64,000 bases of DNA from the NCBI GenBank assembly GCA_965202735.1, contig OZ241844.1, positions 1,364,001 through 1,428,000 of the forward strand, in the 5' to 3' direction. The position numbers were made by a program, and so were the translations under genes. Position 1 is the stretch's first letter; the number at the start of each line of letters is the position of its first letter. The notes beneath the pieces are model-generated. The model saw nothing but the letters and a program-made list of their open reading frames with translations, did not search any database and was not told the DNA's origin. Below are positions 1-9,740 of the stretch, in pieces. This stretch comes from HK1 sp965202735. Its GTDB lineage: Bacteria; Pseudomonadota; Gammaproteobacteria; HK1.

Positions 1-892
1 CCGTCCCGAGGCCCGCCGCGAGCCCGCCCAGGATGTCGGTGTAGAGCCCGTCGCCCACCATCGCGACCCGGTCGCGCCTGACGCCCGCACCGCCGAGCCG
101 CGAGAGCGCGAGGTCGAAGGCGGGGCCGAACGGCTTGCCCCAGGGCTCGCACCGAACCCCGGTCTCCGCCTCGATGCGCAGCGCCCAGTAGCCCGGCTCG
201 GCGGAGCAGCGCCCGTCGGGCCAGGGGGCGCTCACGTCGGGGTTGGCGACGAGCACCGGCCGGAGGGACTCGCGCAGCGCCTCCGCCAGAAGCAGATGGC
301 GAGCCGTGCTCCAGCCTTCGGAGCGGATGAAGATGAATCCGGCGGCGCTCCGGTAAAGCGCCTCGTCGTCTTCGAGCGGCGCGGTCTCGACCGGCAGGGT
401 GCCGAGCTCCGAGCCGGGCAGCGCCATCACGCCCCACAGGCCCGGGCGGGGATGGGCCGCGAGCGACGCCTCGAGCGCGTCGCGGCTCGACACCACGAGC
501 CGCTCCGGGATGTCGAGGCCCCATCCGGCGTAGCGGCGCGCGGTCACCCGGGAAGGCCGGCCCGCGCCGTTCGTGAGGACCATCACCTCCCGGCCGGCGG
601 CGCGCAGGGCGCGGACGGTGCCGCCGATCCCGGGAATCGGCTCCGGCCCGACGTTGATCACCCCGTAGCCGTCGAGGATGAACGCGTCGTAGCGGTCGGC
701 CAGGGCGAGGAGGTTCGCGGCCGGCTCCGCCTCTCCCCTCCGCACCGGGGCGGGCAGGCGCGCCAGCTCGTAGCAGTCGAGGACGGACCCGGCGTCGAGC
801 GACTCCGGGCTCGGGATGGCCGCGGCGCTCGACGGCCGTCCGTCCGCGGTCCGCCGCCCGGCGGCTCCGTCCGCCCCCGGGTTCGATCTTCT
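1..892 (-). CDS. HAD-superfamily class IIA hydrolase, partial (runs off left edge; 5' end at an IS)
   Basis: Read leftwards from the IS junction, one frame stays open to the window edge. It contains the class IIA HAD nucleophile region, RYDAFILDGYGVIN (minus strand near position 670), then VMVLTNGAGRPS and, close to the edge, the metal-binding MVGDGLYTDILGG. This order matches NagD-like phosphatases, in particular the TIGR01459-type subfamily with DGYG instead of the more usual DxDG. The expected reaction is hydrolysis of small phosphoesters; the substrate cannot be inferred. No ATG lies upstream in frame. The frame continues into the end of the IS at 895, where a GTG (907-905) is available, so the natural start may have been destroyed or replaced. 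Whether the gene is still expressed is unknown. Confidence 0.7.
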
Positions 893-1737
893 AGGGCCTG
901 TTAACACTATATGGATTTGAGCGCATCGACGATGAGCGCAAAGGAGATGAAGAAGCTGAAGACCACATCGAGCTTGTCGAAGCGGGTGAACACCCGCCTG
1001 AATCGCTTCAGCCGCCGGAACAAACGCTCGACCTCGTTGCGCCTCTTGTACAGCTCCCGGTCATACTCCCATGGCGAAACCCGATTCGCCTTCGGCGGCA
1101 CCACCGGCTCAAGCCCCAACTCCGCGACCAGCGCGCGGGTCTCGTCGCCCTCGTAGGCCTTGTCCATCACCAGAGAGCGCGCCGATTCCGGCAGCGCCGT
1201 GCGGGCCAGCAGCTCCCGTCCTTGCGGCGCATCCCCCGCCTCGCCCCCGGACAGCGAAAACCCTACTGCGCTTCGGTCATCCGCGGCAACCAGATGAAGC
1301 TTGGTGGTCCAGCCCCCGCGCGACTTCCCGATGGCCTGGGGACCGTTTTTTTCTCCGCCCCCGTCCCGTCCGGATGCACCTTGACCGCCGTGCTGTCGAG
1401 CGACAGCACCTCCACCTTCACCCGAATGATGCCCTGGCGCTGCAGCTCCCCAAACACCCGGTCCAGCACCCCGCTCTTCGCCCAGCGGTTCATCCGCGTG
1501 TAGATGGTGTGCCAGTTGCCGAAATGGGCCGGCAGCCCGCGCCACTTGCAGCCTTGCTCGGCCACATACAGGATGGCGTTGAGCACCGCCAGATGAGTGA
1601 GCGAGACATTGCCCCGTTGGCGCGGAAACACATGCGCGATGCGCTCGTAGTGCGCTTGCGTGAGCTCCATAGCTCTGGAATCCTCTTCATCGACCGTAGG
1701 TCCAGAGTCTATCAGAAATTGTGTTAACAAGCCCTAG
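891..1737 (-). mobile_element. IS5-family (IS427-like) insertion sequence, 839 bp, flanked by CTAG
   Basis: The element spans about 895-1733. Its ends are near-matching inverted repeats, GGGCCTGTTAACAC on the left and GGGCTTGTTAACAC read from the right. CTAG stands immediately outside both ends (891-894 and 1734-1737), compatible with the short TA/YTAR-type target of IS5 relatives. It holds one transposase made from two overlapping frames. Size, termini and frameshift organisation fit the IS427 group. It abuts the 5' end of the HAD gene on one side and a short TIR element on the other. Confidence 0.85.
907..1670 (-). CDS. IS5-family transposase made by programmed -1 frameshift
   Basis: This DDE transposase is encoded in two frames. 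The first starts at ATG 1670 (MELTQAHYERIAHVFPRQRG) and carries the first catalytic Asp in LSLDSTAVKVH. The second carries TTKLHLVAADD, the second Asp in VMDKAYEGDE, and the final Glu in the NEVERLFRRLKRF segment. The frames join at a run of seven A on the minus strand (1352-1346, GAGAAAAAAACGG). A -1 slip there gives EKK followed by NGPQAIGKSRGGW. An earlier in-frame ATG exists at 1730 but lies in the terminal repeat region. The protein cuts and joins the IS ends. Both frames look undamaged, so the copy may be active. Confidence 0.85.
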
Positions 1738-1744
1738 CCACAGC

Positions 1745-2157
1745 GGCAGTGTCTCATTCCGACGTTCTTCCTCGACGCGACAGAGCGGCCGGAACGATCA
1801 TGGCCGGGTCGACCATCGCGGCGCATGAAGTGGAGGCGGCGGGCGGCCCGAAGACCCCCGCATTCTCCCCTCGGACCGGAGCACGAGGTCTCCGAGCCGC
1901 TCGCCCGTCGCCGGGCTCAGGAGAAGACACCCATATTCTCCCCTCTCCCGGGGGGAGAGGGGCTTCTTTCGGGACCAGGGGCCATCCCGTCTTTGCGAAC
2001 CGTGCGCACGACGCCCTCCTCCCCAGGGTCTCCCGGAACCGGAAACCAGGGCTCTCGCCAACCGGACGTACACCCTTCCCGACGACGGGTAGCGCCTCGG
2101 TTCGACTTTCTTCCTCGACACGACACAACGGCCCCGGAGTCAAACTGGGACACTACC
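1745..2157. mobile_element. Non-autonomous TIR element R1, copy A (about 413 bp)
   Basis: Both ends match the copies at 53944 and 49379. One end reads GGCAGTGTCTCATTCCGAC; the opposite end, on the other strand, reads GGTAGTGTCCCAGTTTGAC. Inside are the same blocks as copy B in inverse orientation, including a GC-rich palindrome CCCTCTCCCGGGGGGAGAGG. No protein is recognisable. The right flank has been altered by the R2 insertion starting at 2165, so no target duplication can be read here. Confidence 0.7.
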
Positions 2158-2295
2158 GAAACGGCAGCAATTCCCGCCAGCGCCCGGAGAGGCCGTGCCG
2201 TGGTGGAATCGTGATGTGATTTCGACCTTCAGGGCGTCGAGTCGGGGGGATTTCAGGGGCCTGTTCCCGTCTGGCGGGAATGGCTGCCGAAACGG
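2156..2295. mobile_element. MITE-like element R2, copy 1 (2165-2286) with 9-bp target duplication
   Basis: A 122-bp element has terminal inverted repeats CAGCAATTCCCGCCAG and CTGGCGGGAATGGCTG. It is flanked by the perfect 9-bp direct repeat CCGAAACGG (2156-2164 and 2287-2295). No open frame of note lies inside. Homologous copies sit at 55877 and 59892, with degenerate ones at 11719, 23893 and 49455. The flanking duplication shows insertion by transposition rather than simple palindrome growth. It sits just upstream of ugpB and could influence its leader. Confidence 0.85.
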
Positions 2296-2402
2296 CGGAC
2301 ATACTGAATCCGATTCATCCTGGTGTCATACTGGACCGGCAGTCTGCAACTCCGAACACGATTCCGTCGACAGCCCGACACAGCCCACACGGAGGCTATC
2401 CG

Positions 2403-3728
2403 ATGAAGCCCAGGACTCCCTTCAGGACTCTCTCCGCCGCCATCGGCGCATCCACCGTCCTCTCCCTCGCCAGCCTTGCCCAGGCCGCCACCGAAGTCCA
2501 GTGGTGGCACGCCATGGGCGGCAAGCTGGGCGAGAAGGTGGTCGAGATCGCCGACGGCTTCAACGCATCCCAGTCCGACTACCGGGTGATGCCCGTCTAC
2601 AAGGGCAACTACACCGAGACCATGACCGCCGCCATCGCGGCGTTCCGCGCGAAGCAGCAGCCGCACATCGTGCAGGTCTTCGAGGTCGGCACCGCCAGCA
2701 TGATGGCCGCCAAGGGCGCCATCTATCCCGTCTACGAGCTGATGGCGGACGCGGGCGAGGCGTTCGACCCGGGCGCCTACCTCGCCTCGGTCACCGGCTA
2801 CTACACCGACACCGACGGCAACATGCTGTCGATGCCGTTCAACAGCTCCACCCCGGTGCTGTACTACAACCGGACCGCGTTCGGGAAGGCGGGCATCGCC
2901 GAAGCCCCGAAGACCTGGCCGGAGGTCGAGGCGGCCGCCATGAAGGCGCAGGCCGCGGGCTACCCCTGCGGCTTCACCACCGGCTGGCAGTCGTGGGTCC
3001 AGATCGAGAACTTCTCGGCCTGGCACGACCAGCCGGTCGGCACCAGGGCCAACGGCTTCGCCGGGACCGACACCGAGTTCGTATTCAACAGCCCCGTCCA
3101 CGCGAAGCACATCGGGCAGCTCGCGGAGTGGCAGAAGTCCAGGGTCTTCGACTACGGCGGCCGGCGCTCCGACAGCGCGCCGAAGTTCTACGGCCAGGAA
3201 TGCGTGATGTACATGAACTCGTCCGCCGCCTACGCCGGGGTGAAGGCCAACGCCAAGGACTTCGACTTCGGCGTCTCCGCCCTGCCCTACTGGCCGGACA
3301 TCGGGTCCGCCCCGCAGAACACCATCATCGGCGGCGCGACCCTGTGGGTGCTGCGGGGACACGACGCCGAGGCCTACAAGGGGGTGGCGAAGTTCTTCAG
3401 CTACCTCTCCTCGGCCGAGGTGCAGGCGGACTGGCACCAGTTCACGGGCTATCTGCCGATCACCACCGCCGCCTACGAGCTCACCAGGTCGCAGGGCTTC
3501 TACGACGCGAACCCGGGCACGGACGTGGCCATCATGCAGATGACCGGCAAGGCGCCGACCAAGAACTCCAAGGGCCTGCGCTTCGGCAGCTTCGTCCAGA
3601 TCCGCGACATCATCAACGAGGAGCTGGAATCGATCTGGGCCGGCGACAAGTCGGCGCAGGAAGGGCTCGACGCGGCCGTCTCGCGCGGCAACGGGCTGCT
3701 GCGCAAATTCGAGACGGCGAACAACTGA
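2403..3728 (+). CDS. ugpB: sn-glycerol-3-phosphate ABC transporter, periplasmic binding protein UgpB
   Basis: This 441-residue periplasmic protein captures sn-glycerol-3-phosphate or glycerophosphodiesters for the Ugp importer. The start at ATG 2403 follows a GGAGG ribosome site and opens a Sec signal peptide ending around AQAATEVQWW. The mature part follows E. coli UgpB almost segment by segment: VYKGNYTETMTAAIAAFR, FEVGTASMMAAKGAIYPVYE, LSMPFNSSTPVLYYN, CGFTTGWQSWVQIENFSAW and WHQFTGYLPIT. Length is that of the family. The genes ugpA, ugpE and ugpC follow in the classical order on the same strand. In many bacteria the system is induced by phosphate starvation; no Pho box was identified here. 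Confidence 0.95.
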   Translation: MKPRTPFRTLSAAIGASTVLSLASLAQAATEVQWWHAMGGKLGEKVVEIADGFNASQSDYRVMPVYKGNYTETMTAAIAAFRAKQQPHIVQVFEVGTASMMAAKGAIYPVYELMADAGEAFDPGAYLASVTGYYTDTDGNMLSMPFNSSTPVLYYNRTAFGKAGIAEAPKTWPEVEAAAMKAQAAGYPCGFTTGWQSWVQIENFSAWHDQPVGTRANGFAGTDTEFVFNSPVHAKHIGQLAEWQKSRVFDYGGRRSDSAPKFYGQECVMYMNSSAAYAGVKANAKDFDFGVSALPYWPDIGSAPQNTIIGGATLWVLRGHDAEAYKGVAKFFSYLSSAEVQADWHQFTGYLPITTAAYELTRSQGFYDANPGTDVAIMQMTGKAPTKNSKGLRFGSFVQIRDIINEELESIWAGDKSAQEGLDAAVSRGNGLLRKFETANN

Positions 3729-4063
3729 GGCGCGGCCGGCGTGCGCCGAACGACTCCGGCGACCGGACCGGCGACCCCGAAACGACGGCATCGGGGCCGC
3801 CGGACTCCGACGGACAGCTCCGCCCGAGCCGAAGGAGGAGCCGCAACGACCGCACCGGGGCCGCCGGACCGGTCGTTGCGCGCATCCGCGCACGCTCGAT
3901 GAGTGTCCGCGGCCCAATGCCCGGGAAGCGATGGATGTCCGCCTTCGCGGGGATGACGACGGGAACACTGGAAACGTCATTCCCGCGAAGACGGACATCC
4001 ATGCGATCCTGACCGGGCGCGAACGCCCCCGTCACGCCATCACGCCATCACGCCGTCGATCCA
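3729..4063. repeat. ugpB-ugpA spacer with a long imperfect hairpin
   Basis: The 335-bp gap holds a strong inverted repeat. One arm (3931-3958) starts ATGGATGTCCGCCTTCGC and the other (3975-4002) ends GCGAAGACGGACATCCAT, with about 16 bp between them. It resembles the dispersed repeats containing GTCATTCCCGCGAAG that occur in many proteobacterial genomes. Placed between the binding-protein gene and the first permease gene, the hairpin could stabilise the upstream mRNA and favour more UgpB than UgpA (inference). No gene was recognised in the gap. Confidence 0.65.
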
Positions 4064-4945
4064 TTGGAAAAGCGGGTCACTTTCTCGAAGCGGGGGCTGG
4101 CCTTCGCGCTGGTCGCGCCCCAGATCGTCATCACGCTGGTGTTCTTCATCTGGCCGGCGAGCCAAGCCCTCCACCAGTCGGTCCTGCTCGAGGACGCCTT
4201 CGGGCTCAGCCGCAAGCTCGTCTGGCTCGACAACTTCACCGGCCTGTTCTCCGATGCCATCTACCTGGAGAGCTTCGGCCGCACCATCGCGTTCTCGGTC
4301 GCCACCACGTCGCTGTCGCTCGGCACGGCGCTGCTGCTCGCGGCGATGGCGGACCGGATCATCAAGGGGGCGACCGCCTACCGGACGCTGGTCATCTGGC
4401 CCTACGCCATCGCCCCCGCGGTGGCGGGCGTGCTGTGGTTCTTCATGTTCAACCCGTCCATCGGGACCCTCGCCTACGTCCTGAAGGCCCTCGGCTACGA
4501 CTGGAACCACTACCTCGACGGCGCCGACGCGATGATCCTCATCATCCTCGCCGCGGCGTGGAAGCAGGTCAGCTACAACTTCCTGTTCTTCCTCGCCGGG
4601 CTCCAAGCCATCCCGCGCTCGCTCATCGAGGCCGCGGCCATCGACGGCGCCGGGCCGTTCAAGCGGTTCCGGACCATCGCCTTCCCCCTGCTCTCGCCGA
4701 CGACCTTCTTCCTCCTGGTGGTCAACATCGTCTACGCGTTCTTCGACACCTTCGGGATCGTGCACGCGACGACCAGCGGCGGTCCCGCCCAGGCCACCAC
4801 CATCCTCGTCTACAAGGTGTTCAGCGACGGGTTCATCGGACTGGACCTCGGGGGCTCGGCCGCGCAGTCGGTGGTGCTCATGGCCATCGTCATCGGACTC
4901 ACCGTGGTCCAGTTCCGCTACATCGAGCGCAAGGTGGCCTACTGA
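4064..4945 (+). CDS. ugpA: sn-glycerol-3-phosphate ABC transporter permease UgpA
   Basis: This 293-residue inner-membrane permease has about six hydrophobic helices. The EAA loop EAAAIDGAGPFKRFRTIAFP (near residues 190-209), which contacts the ATPase, is intact. Closeness to E. coli UgpA is clear in LVAPQIVITLVFFIWPA, WKQVSYNFLFFLAGLQAIPR and TTSGGPAQATTILVYK. The start is TTG at 4064. It places MEKRVTFSKRG just ahead of the first helix, as in the family, and no in-frame ATG lies upstream. It pairs with UgpE to form the channel and is followed by ugpE after a 12-bp gap. Confidence 0.94.
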   Translation: MEKRVTFSKRGLAFALVAPQIVITLVFFIWPASQALHQSVLLEDAFGLSRKLVWLDNFTGLFSDAIYLESFGRTIAFSVATTSLSLGTALLLAAMADRIIKGATAYRTLVIWPYAIAPAVAGVLWFFMFNPSIGTLAYVLKALGYDWNHYLDGADAMILIILAAAWKQVSYNFLFFLAGLQAIPRSLIEAAAIDGAGPFKRFRTIAFPLLSPTTFFLLVVNIVYAFFDTFGIVHATTSGGPAQATTILVYKVFSDGFIGLDLGGSAAQSVVLMAIVIGLTVVQFRYIERKVAY

Positions 4946-4957
4946 GGGGCGGGGGGC

Positions 4958-5806
4958 ATGGTCGAGAATCGTCCCTGGCTCACGGCGCTGTCGCACATCG
5001 TGCTGTCGCTCGGCGTGCTGATCACCGCGCTGCCGATCTGGATCACGTTCGTCGCCTCGACCCATCCGGTGGAGGCGCTGATGTCGGGGCGGACGCCGCT
5101 GTGGCCCGGGGACCGTTTTCTGGAGAACTACGCCACGGTGCTCGGCTCCGGCATGGAGGCGGCCGGCAGCGTGCCGGTCGGCATGATGATGTGGAACTCG
5201 CTCGTCATGGCGCTGATGATCGCGGTCGGGAAGATCGCGATCTCCATCGTCGCGGCCTACGCCATCGTCTACTTCCGCTTTCCGCTGCGCATGGCCTGCT
5301 TCTGGCTCATCTTCATCACCCTGATGCTGCCGGTCGAGGTGCGCATCCTGCCGACCTTCGGGGTGGTGGCGGACCTGGGCATGCTGAACAGCTACTGGGG
5401 TCTCTCGGTGCCGCTCATCGCGAGCGCGACGGCGACCTTCCTGTTCCGCCAGTTCTTCCTCACGGTGCCGGAGGAGCTGGCGGAAGCGGCGCGCATCGAC
5501 GGGGCGGGGCCGCTGAAGTTCTTCCGCGACATCCTCCTGCCCCTGTCGCGGACCAACATCGCGGCGCTCTTCGTGATCCTCTTCATCTACGGCTGGAACC
5601 AGTACCTGTGGCCGCTCCTGGTGACCACCGACGAGAGCTACTACACCATCGTCATGGGCATCCAGCGCATGGTCGCGGTCCCGGATTCGGAGCCCGTGTG
5701 GCACGAGGTCATGGCGACTTCGATGCTCGCGATGCTGCCGCCGGTGCTGGTGGTGATCCTCATGCAGCGGCTGTTCGTGAAGGGGCTGATCGAGCAGGAG
5801 AAGTAG
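4958..5806 (+). CDS. ugpE: sn-glycerol-3-phosphate ABC transporter permease UgpE
   Basis: This 282-residue second permease of the Ugp importer has six predicted helices. Its EAA motif is EAARIDGAGPLKFFRDILLP near residues 176-195. UgpE-typical stretches include PIWITFVASTHPVEA, FLENYATVL, NSLVMALMIAVGKI and GWNQYLWPLLVTT. ATG 4958 follows a purine-rich GAGGGGCGGGGGG site. It lies 12 bp after ugpA and 223 bp before ugpC; that unusually long gap contains short GC-rich tandem repeats. Confidence 0.94.
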   Translation: MVENRPWLTALSHIVLSLGVLITALPIWITFVASTHPVEALMSGRTPLWPGDRFLENYATVLGSGMEAAGSVPVGMMMWNSLVMALMIAVGKIAISIVAAYAIVYFRFPLRMACFWLIFITLMLPVEVRILPTFGVVADLGMLNSYWGLSVPLIASATATFLFRQFFLTVPEELAEAARIDGAGPLKFFRDILLPLSRTNIAALFVILFIYGWNQYLWPLLVTTDESYYTIVMGIQRMVAVPDSEPVWHEVMATSMLAMLPPVLVVILMQRLFVKGLIEQEK

Positions 5807-6029
5807 CAGCGGGCGGCGCGGGCATGGACGGCGCGACGGCTCGAAGCCCGCATCGCCGGGCCGGCCGTCCCGCCGCATGGCAGGGAAGCCGGAGGGACCG
5901 GGAGAAGGAGCCGGCAGAGGAGTCGGCAGAGGAGTCGGGAGAGGGGCCGGGGGATGCGCCGGGGGATGCGCCGGGGGATGCGCCGGCAGAGGGGCAGGGG
6001 GATGCGAACGGGCCGGAGGAGCTGACGCC
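5807..6029. repeat. GC-rich tandem repeats between ugpE and ugpC
   Basis: The gap contains back-to-back short units such as CCGGCAGAGGAGTCGG and GCCGGGGGATGC (about 5895-6000). The frame of ugpC is open through this region, giving a Gly/Ala/Cys-rich stretch that could be read if translation began upstream. The good ribosome site GGAGGAG directly before ATG 6030 argues that this is leader, not protein. Confidence 0.55.
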
Positions 6030-7157
<1,128 letters not shown>

Positions 7158-7778
7158 GCCGGAATCCGCGCGGTGGCGCCCCGGGAGCGCGGGCGTCCGT
7201 CTCCCTCCGGCGGACGACAGGACCGTCGTTCGCCCGCGGCGGGCCGAAGGTCCGCAGCCTTGTACCATCGTTCGCGGGCGGCCTTGTATGGCTTCAAACG
7301 CTCATGCAAAACACGGTACCGCCATGCGCCCGCGGCGAACCGAAGGTCCGCGGGCGTTCGGGCGGGCGGGACGACCCGCTTTCGGGAAGGGAAGCCGGCC
7401 TGCGATGACGCGCCGGCCCCCGGTCCGAGGGGCCGGGACCATTCGAGAGCCACGGTCCCCGGCCGCCCGACCGGAAGAGCGCGCGGTGCAGGGCGGTCTC
7501 TCGGCATCGAAGGCCCGGCTCGGGCGTCCGATGGACCGCTCTTCACGACTTCCGGCGAGCCCTGTCCGAGGGGCGGCCCCGCCGGACAGGCCCGGCGGCT
7601 CCTGCGGGCTCCGGGCGCTACCCCATCCCGGACTTCCGGCGGGCCCGCCGGACAGGTCCGGCGGCTCCTGCGGGCTCCGGGCGCTACCCCATCCCGGACT
7701 TCTGGCGGGCTCGCCGGACAGACCCGGCGGCTCCTGCGGGACATCTCGTTCATCACGTTGTTCGGCGGACTCGGCTCG
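7158..7778. other. Repeat-filled spacer between ugpC and the phosphodiesterase gene
   Basis: No gene was recognised here. The spacer holds an R3 element (7437-7564) and a 66-bp direct repeat with starts near 7584, 7650 and 7716 containing CGGCGGCTCCTGCGGGCTC. The frame of the downstream gene is open through most of it but reads Arg/Pro/Ser-rich, non-conserved peptide and shows no domain. Confidence 0.6.
7424..7577. mobile_element. Short mobile element R3, copy a (7437-7564)
   Basis: This 128-bp element begins GACCATTCGAGAGCC and ends CTTCCGGCGAGCCCTG. It is flanked by a 13-bp near-direct repeat, TCCGAGGGGCCGG (7424-7436) and TCCGAGGGGCGGC (7565-7577), the first ten bases being identical. It is homologous over its whole length to the copies at 17154, 35172, 56278 and 60273. 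Confidence 0.75.
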
Positions 7779-8792
7779 ATGACCGCTCGGACGATTCAGG
7801 CGGTGGAGATTCAGACACTGGAGATTCAGGCAGTGGAGACCCAGGCGGTGGAGACCCAGGCGGTGGAGACCCAGGCGGTAGAGACCCAGGCGGTGGAGAT
7901 CCAGGGGCATCGCGGCGCCCGCGGACTGCTTCCAGAGAACACCATCCCGGCATTCGAGCGCGCCATTGCGCTCGGCGTCGACGTGCTGGAGCTCGACCTC
8001 GGCGTGACCCGGGACGGCGTCCCGGTCGTGCACCACGACCGGGCTCTCGACCCCGACCGCACCCGGGACGCGGCCGGCCGGTGGCTGGCGCCGCCGGGGC
8101 CGCTGATCAACACGCTGGACCTGGCGGAGCTGTCCGGGCTCGACGTCGGAAGGGCGGCGCCGGGCAGCGGGGTCGCGGAGCGGTTTCCCGAGCAGGTCCC
8201 GCGCGACGGCGCGCGCATTCCGGCGCTGACGGAGGTGCTCGCCCTGGGGAGGCGGCCCGGGGCGGAGGGGGTCCGCTTCAACATCGAGACCAAGCTGACG
8301 CCCCTGGCGCCGAAGGAAACGGCGGGACCGGAGGAGTTCGCCGGTGCGGTGGTCGCGGTGCTGCGCGCCGAGGCGATGATCGGCCGGACCGATCTCCAGT
8401 CGTTCGACTGGCGCGTTCTCCTTGAAGCCCGCAGGCTGGCGCCCGGCCTGTCGACCGCCTGCCTCACCGCCGAGCGGCACTGGCTCGACAACATCCTCCG
8501 CGCTCGCCCCGGCCCGTCCCCCTGGACCGCGGGCCTCGACATCGAGGCGTTCGGCGGCTCGGTACCACGGCTGGTGGAGGCGGCGGGATGCAGCGTGTGG
8601 TCGCCGTACTACCGCGACCTGACGCGGAAGACGCTGGACGAGGCCCACGCGCTCGGCCTGAGGGTGGTGGTGTGGACCGTCAACGAGGTCGACGACATGC
8701 TGGCCCTGGCCCGGCTCGGGGTCGACGGAATCATCACCGACTACCCGGACCGCGCCATCGGGGCGCTGGCGCCGTGGCGCTCGCGTGACTGA
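7779..8792 (+). CDS. Glycerophosphodiester phosphodiesterase with N-terminal 15-bp repeats
   Basis: This 337-residue GDPD-family enzyme would hydrolyse glycerophosphodiesters to sn-glycerol-3-phosphate plus alcohol. The active-site signature is complete: HRGARG, ENT, the metal ligands in VLELDLGVTRDGVPVVHHD, IETK in the central barrel, and GVDGIITDYPD at the end. ATG 7779 opens a peculiar leader of about 40 residues with repeats of TQAVE (15-bp units, 7797-7895) and then runs straight into the catalytic HRG. No Sec signal is evident, so cytosolic hydrolysis of Ugp-imported diesters is likely, as for E. coli UgpQ. The position directly behind ugpBAEC supports this. Confidence 0.85.
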   Translation: MTARTIQAVEIQTLEIQAVETQAVETQAVETQAVETQAVEIQGHRGARGLLPENTIPAFERAIALGVDVLELDLGVTRDGVPVVHHDRALDPDRTRDAAGRWLAPPGPLINTLDLAELSGLDVGRAAPGSGVAERFPEQVPRDGARIPALTEVLALGRRPGAEGVRFNIETKLTPLAPKETAGPEEFAGAVVAVLRAEAMIGRTDLQSFDWRVLLEARRLAPGLSTACLTAERHWLDNILRARPGPSPWTAGLDIEAFGGSVPRLVEAAGCSVWSPYYRDLTRKTLDEAHALGLRVVVWTVNEVDDMLALARLGVDGIITDYPDRAIGALAPWRSRD

Positions 8793-8944
8793 TGCCGGCC
8801 ACCTCGGGGCTTGACTCGCCGCCGCGCGGCCGGAATCCTGCCGGTCGCGATTCCGCTCGGCGCCGGGCGGCCCCGGATCCCCTCGTGCCCCGCCGACGCC
8901 GGCCGCCGCCACACCCGCCCGCACCGTCGAGGAGAGCCGCACCC

Positions 8945-9328
8945 ATGGACCAGGAACGCTACGAAGCCGGATTGAAGGTCCGCTCGGAGGTACTCGGAGA
9001 GGAGTACGTCAACAAGGCGGTCCAGGGTGCGACCGACTTCAACCGCGAGTTCCAGAACCTCGTCACCGAGTACTGCTGGGGAGAGGTCTGGGGCAGCCCC
9101 CACCTCGACCGCAGGCAGCGCAGCATCCTGAATCTCGGGATGCTGGCCGCGCTCGGCCGCAGCCACGAGTTCGAACTCCACTTCCGCGGCGCGATCCGCA
9201 ACGGCGTCACCCGCGACGAACTGAAGGACGTGCTGCACCAGATCGCGATCTACTGCGGGGTCCCCGCCGGAGTCGAGAGCTTCCGCATCGCGCGGCGCGT
9301 GCTCGACGAGATGGACGGCGGCGACTGA
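8945..9328 (+). CDS. Carboxymuconolactone decarboxylase family protein
   Basis: This 127-residue protein has the size and pattern of the CMD/PcaC family. It contains LDRRQRSILNLGMLAALGRSHEFELH, then GAIRNGVTRDELKDVLHQIAIYCGVPAG near residues 55-105. The family includes gamma-carboxymuconolactone decarboxylase and peroxidase-like AhpD proteins. The AhpD CxxC is absent, which favours a PcaC-like decarboxylase or an uncharacterised subfamily. ATG 8945 is preceded by GAGGAGAG. No other protocatechuate genes are present, so the substrate is open. Confidence 0.75.
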   Translation: MDQERYEAGLKVRSEVLGEEYVNKAVQGATDFNREFQNLVTEYCWGEVWGSPHLDRRQRSILNLGMLAALGRSHEFELHFRGAIRNGVTRDELKDVLHQIAIYCGVPAGVESFRIARRVLDEMDGGD

Positions 9329-9603
9329 GCTCGACCGCCCCCGGCGCCGCGCCTGGCCTCGTATCCGGTGTCGCATCCGGCGTTGCCGGCGGGACACATC
9401 GCGGGCCGGGAAGGGAGGCCGGCATTCATGTCCGCTCGGGGCGCATGGATCCCCGCTCCTGTCCCCGCGATGGCGCGGAGCAGGGAGCAGGGCCTCACGT
9501 GGGCTTCCGCCGACGCTGCCCATGACATCGGTGCCCCGGATGCGGACGCCGGAGCGATACCCGGACCGGCGCGCGGGACACTTGCGCGCCAGGGAGTGAT
9601 GGC

Positions 9604-9663
9604 ATGGCATCGGACGGGATCGGGTTCGTCGGCCTCGGCAACATTGGCCGGCCGATGATGGTC
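9604..9663 (+). pseudogene. 5' stub of a 3-hydroxyisobutyrate dehydrogenase-like gene
   Basis: ATG 9604 begins MASDGIGFVGLGNIGRPMM, the unmistakable N-terminal Rossmann strand and glycine motif GxGxxGxPM of the 3-hydroxyisobutyrate/2-hydroxy-3-oxopropionate reductase family. The similarity stops after about 20 residues, and the frame then runs into the terminator and the 3' end of the lipoprotein gene. The other roughly 270 residues are nowhere in the window. The gene therefore seems to have been cut when the lipoprotein segment arrived, or by a deletion. Confidence 0.65.
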
Positions 9664-9684
9664 AACTCCCTGAACCCCATAAAT

Positions 9685-9714
9685 GAAAACCCCCCGGGGG
9701 AGATCCCGGGGGCT
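9685..9714 (-). terminator. Rho-independent terminator of the lipoprotein gene
   Basis: On the minus strand GCCCCCGGGATCTCC is followed by CCCGGGGGG and then TTTT. The stem is about 8 bp of pure GC with a 6-base loop, 27 bp after the stop codon at 9741. Confidence 0.7.
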
Positions 9715-9740
9715 TCGAGACACGTATTGCTGCGTATGCG

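Larger units (their letters stand above)
9329..9740. other. Spacer with gene remnant and terminator
   Basis: The first 270 bp hold no recognisable gene. At 9604 the start of an NAD-dependent dehydrogenase gene appears and is cut off after about 20 codons (separate entry). A terminator hairpin of the opposite-strand lipoprotein gene follows at about 9686-9714. Confidence 0.6.

Noticed and set aside
8945..9328. AhpD alkylhydroperoxidase
   Set aside because: The CxxC active site required for AhpD is missing, so only the wider CMD family is claimed.
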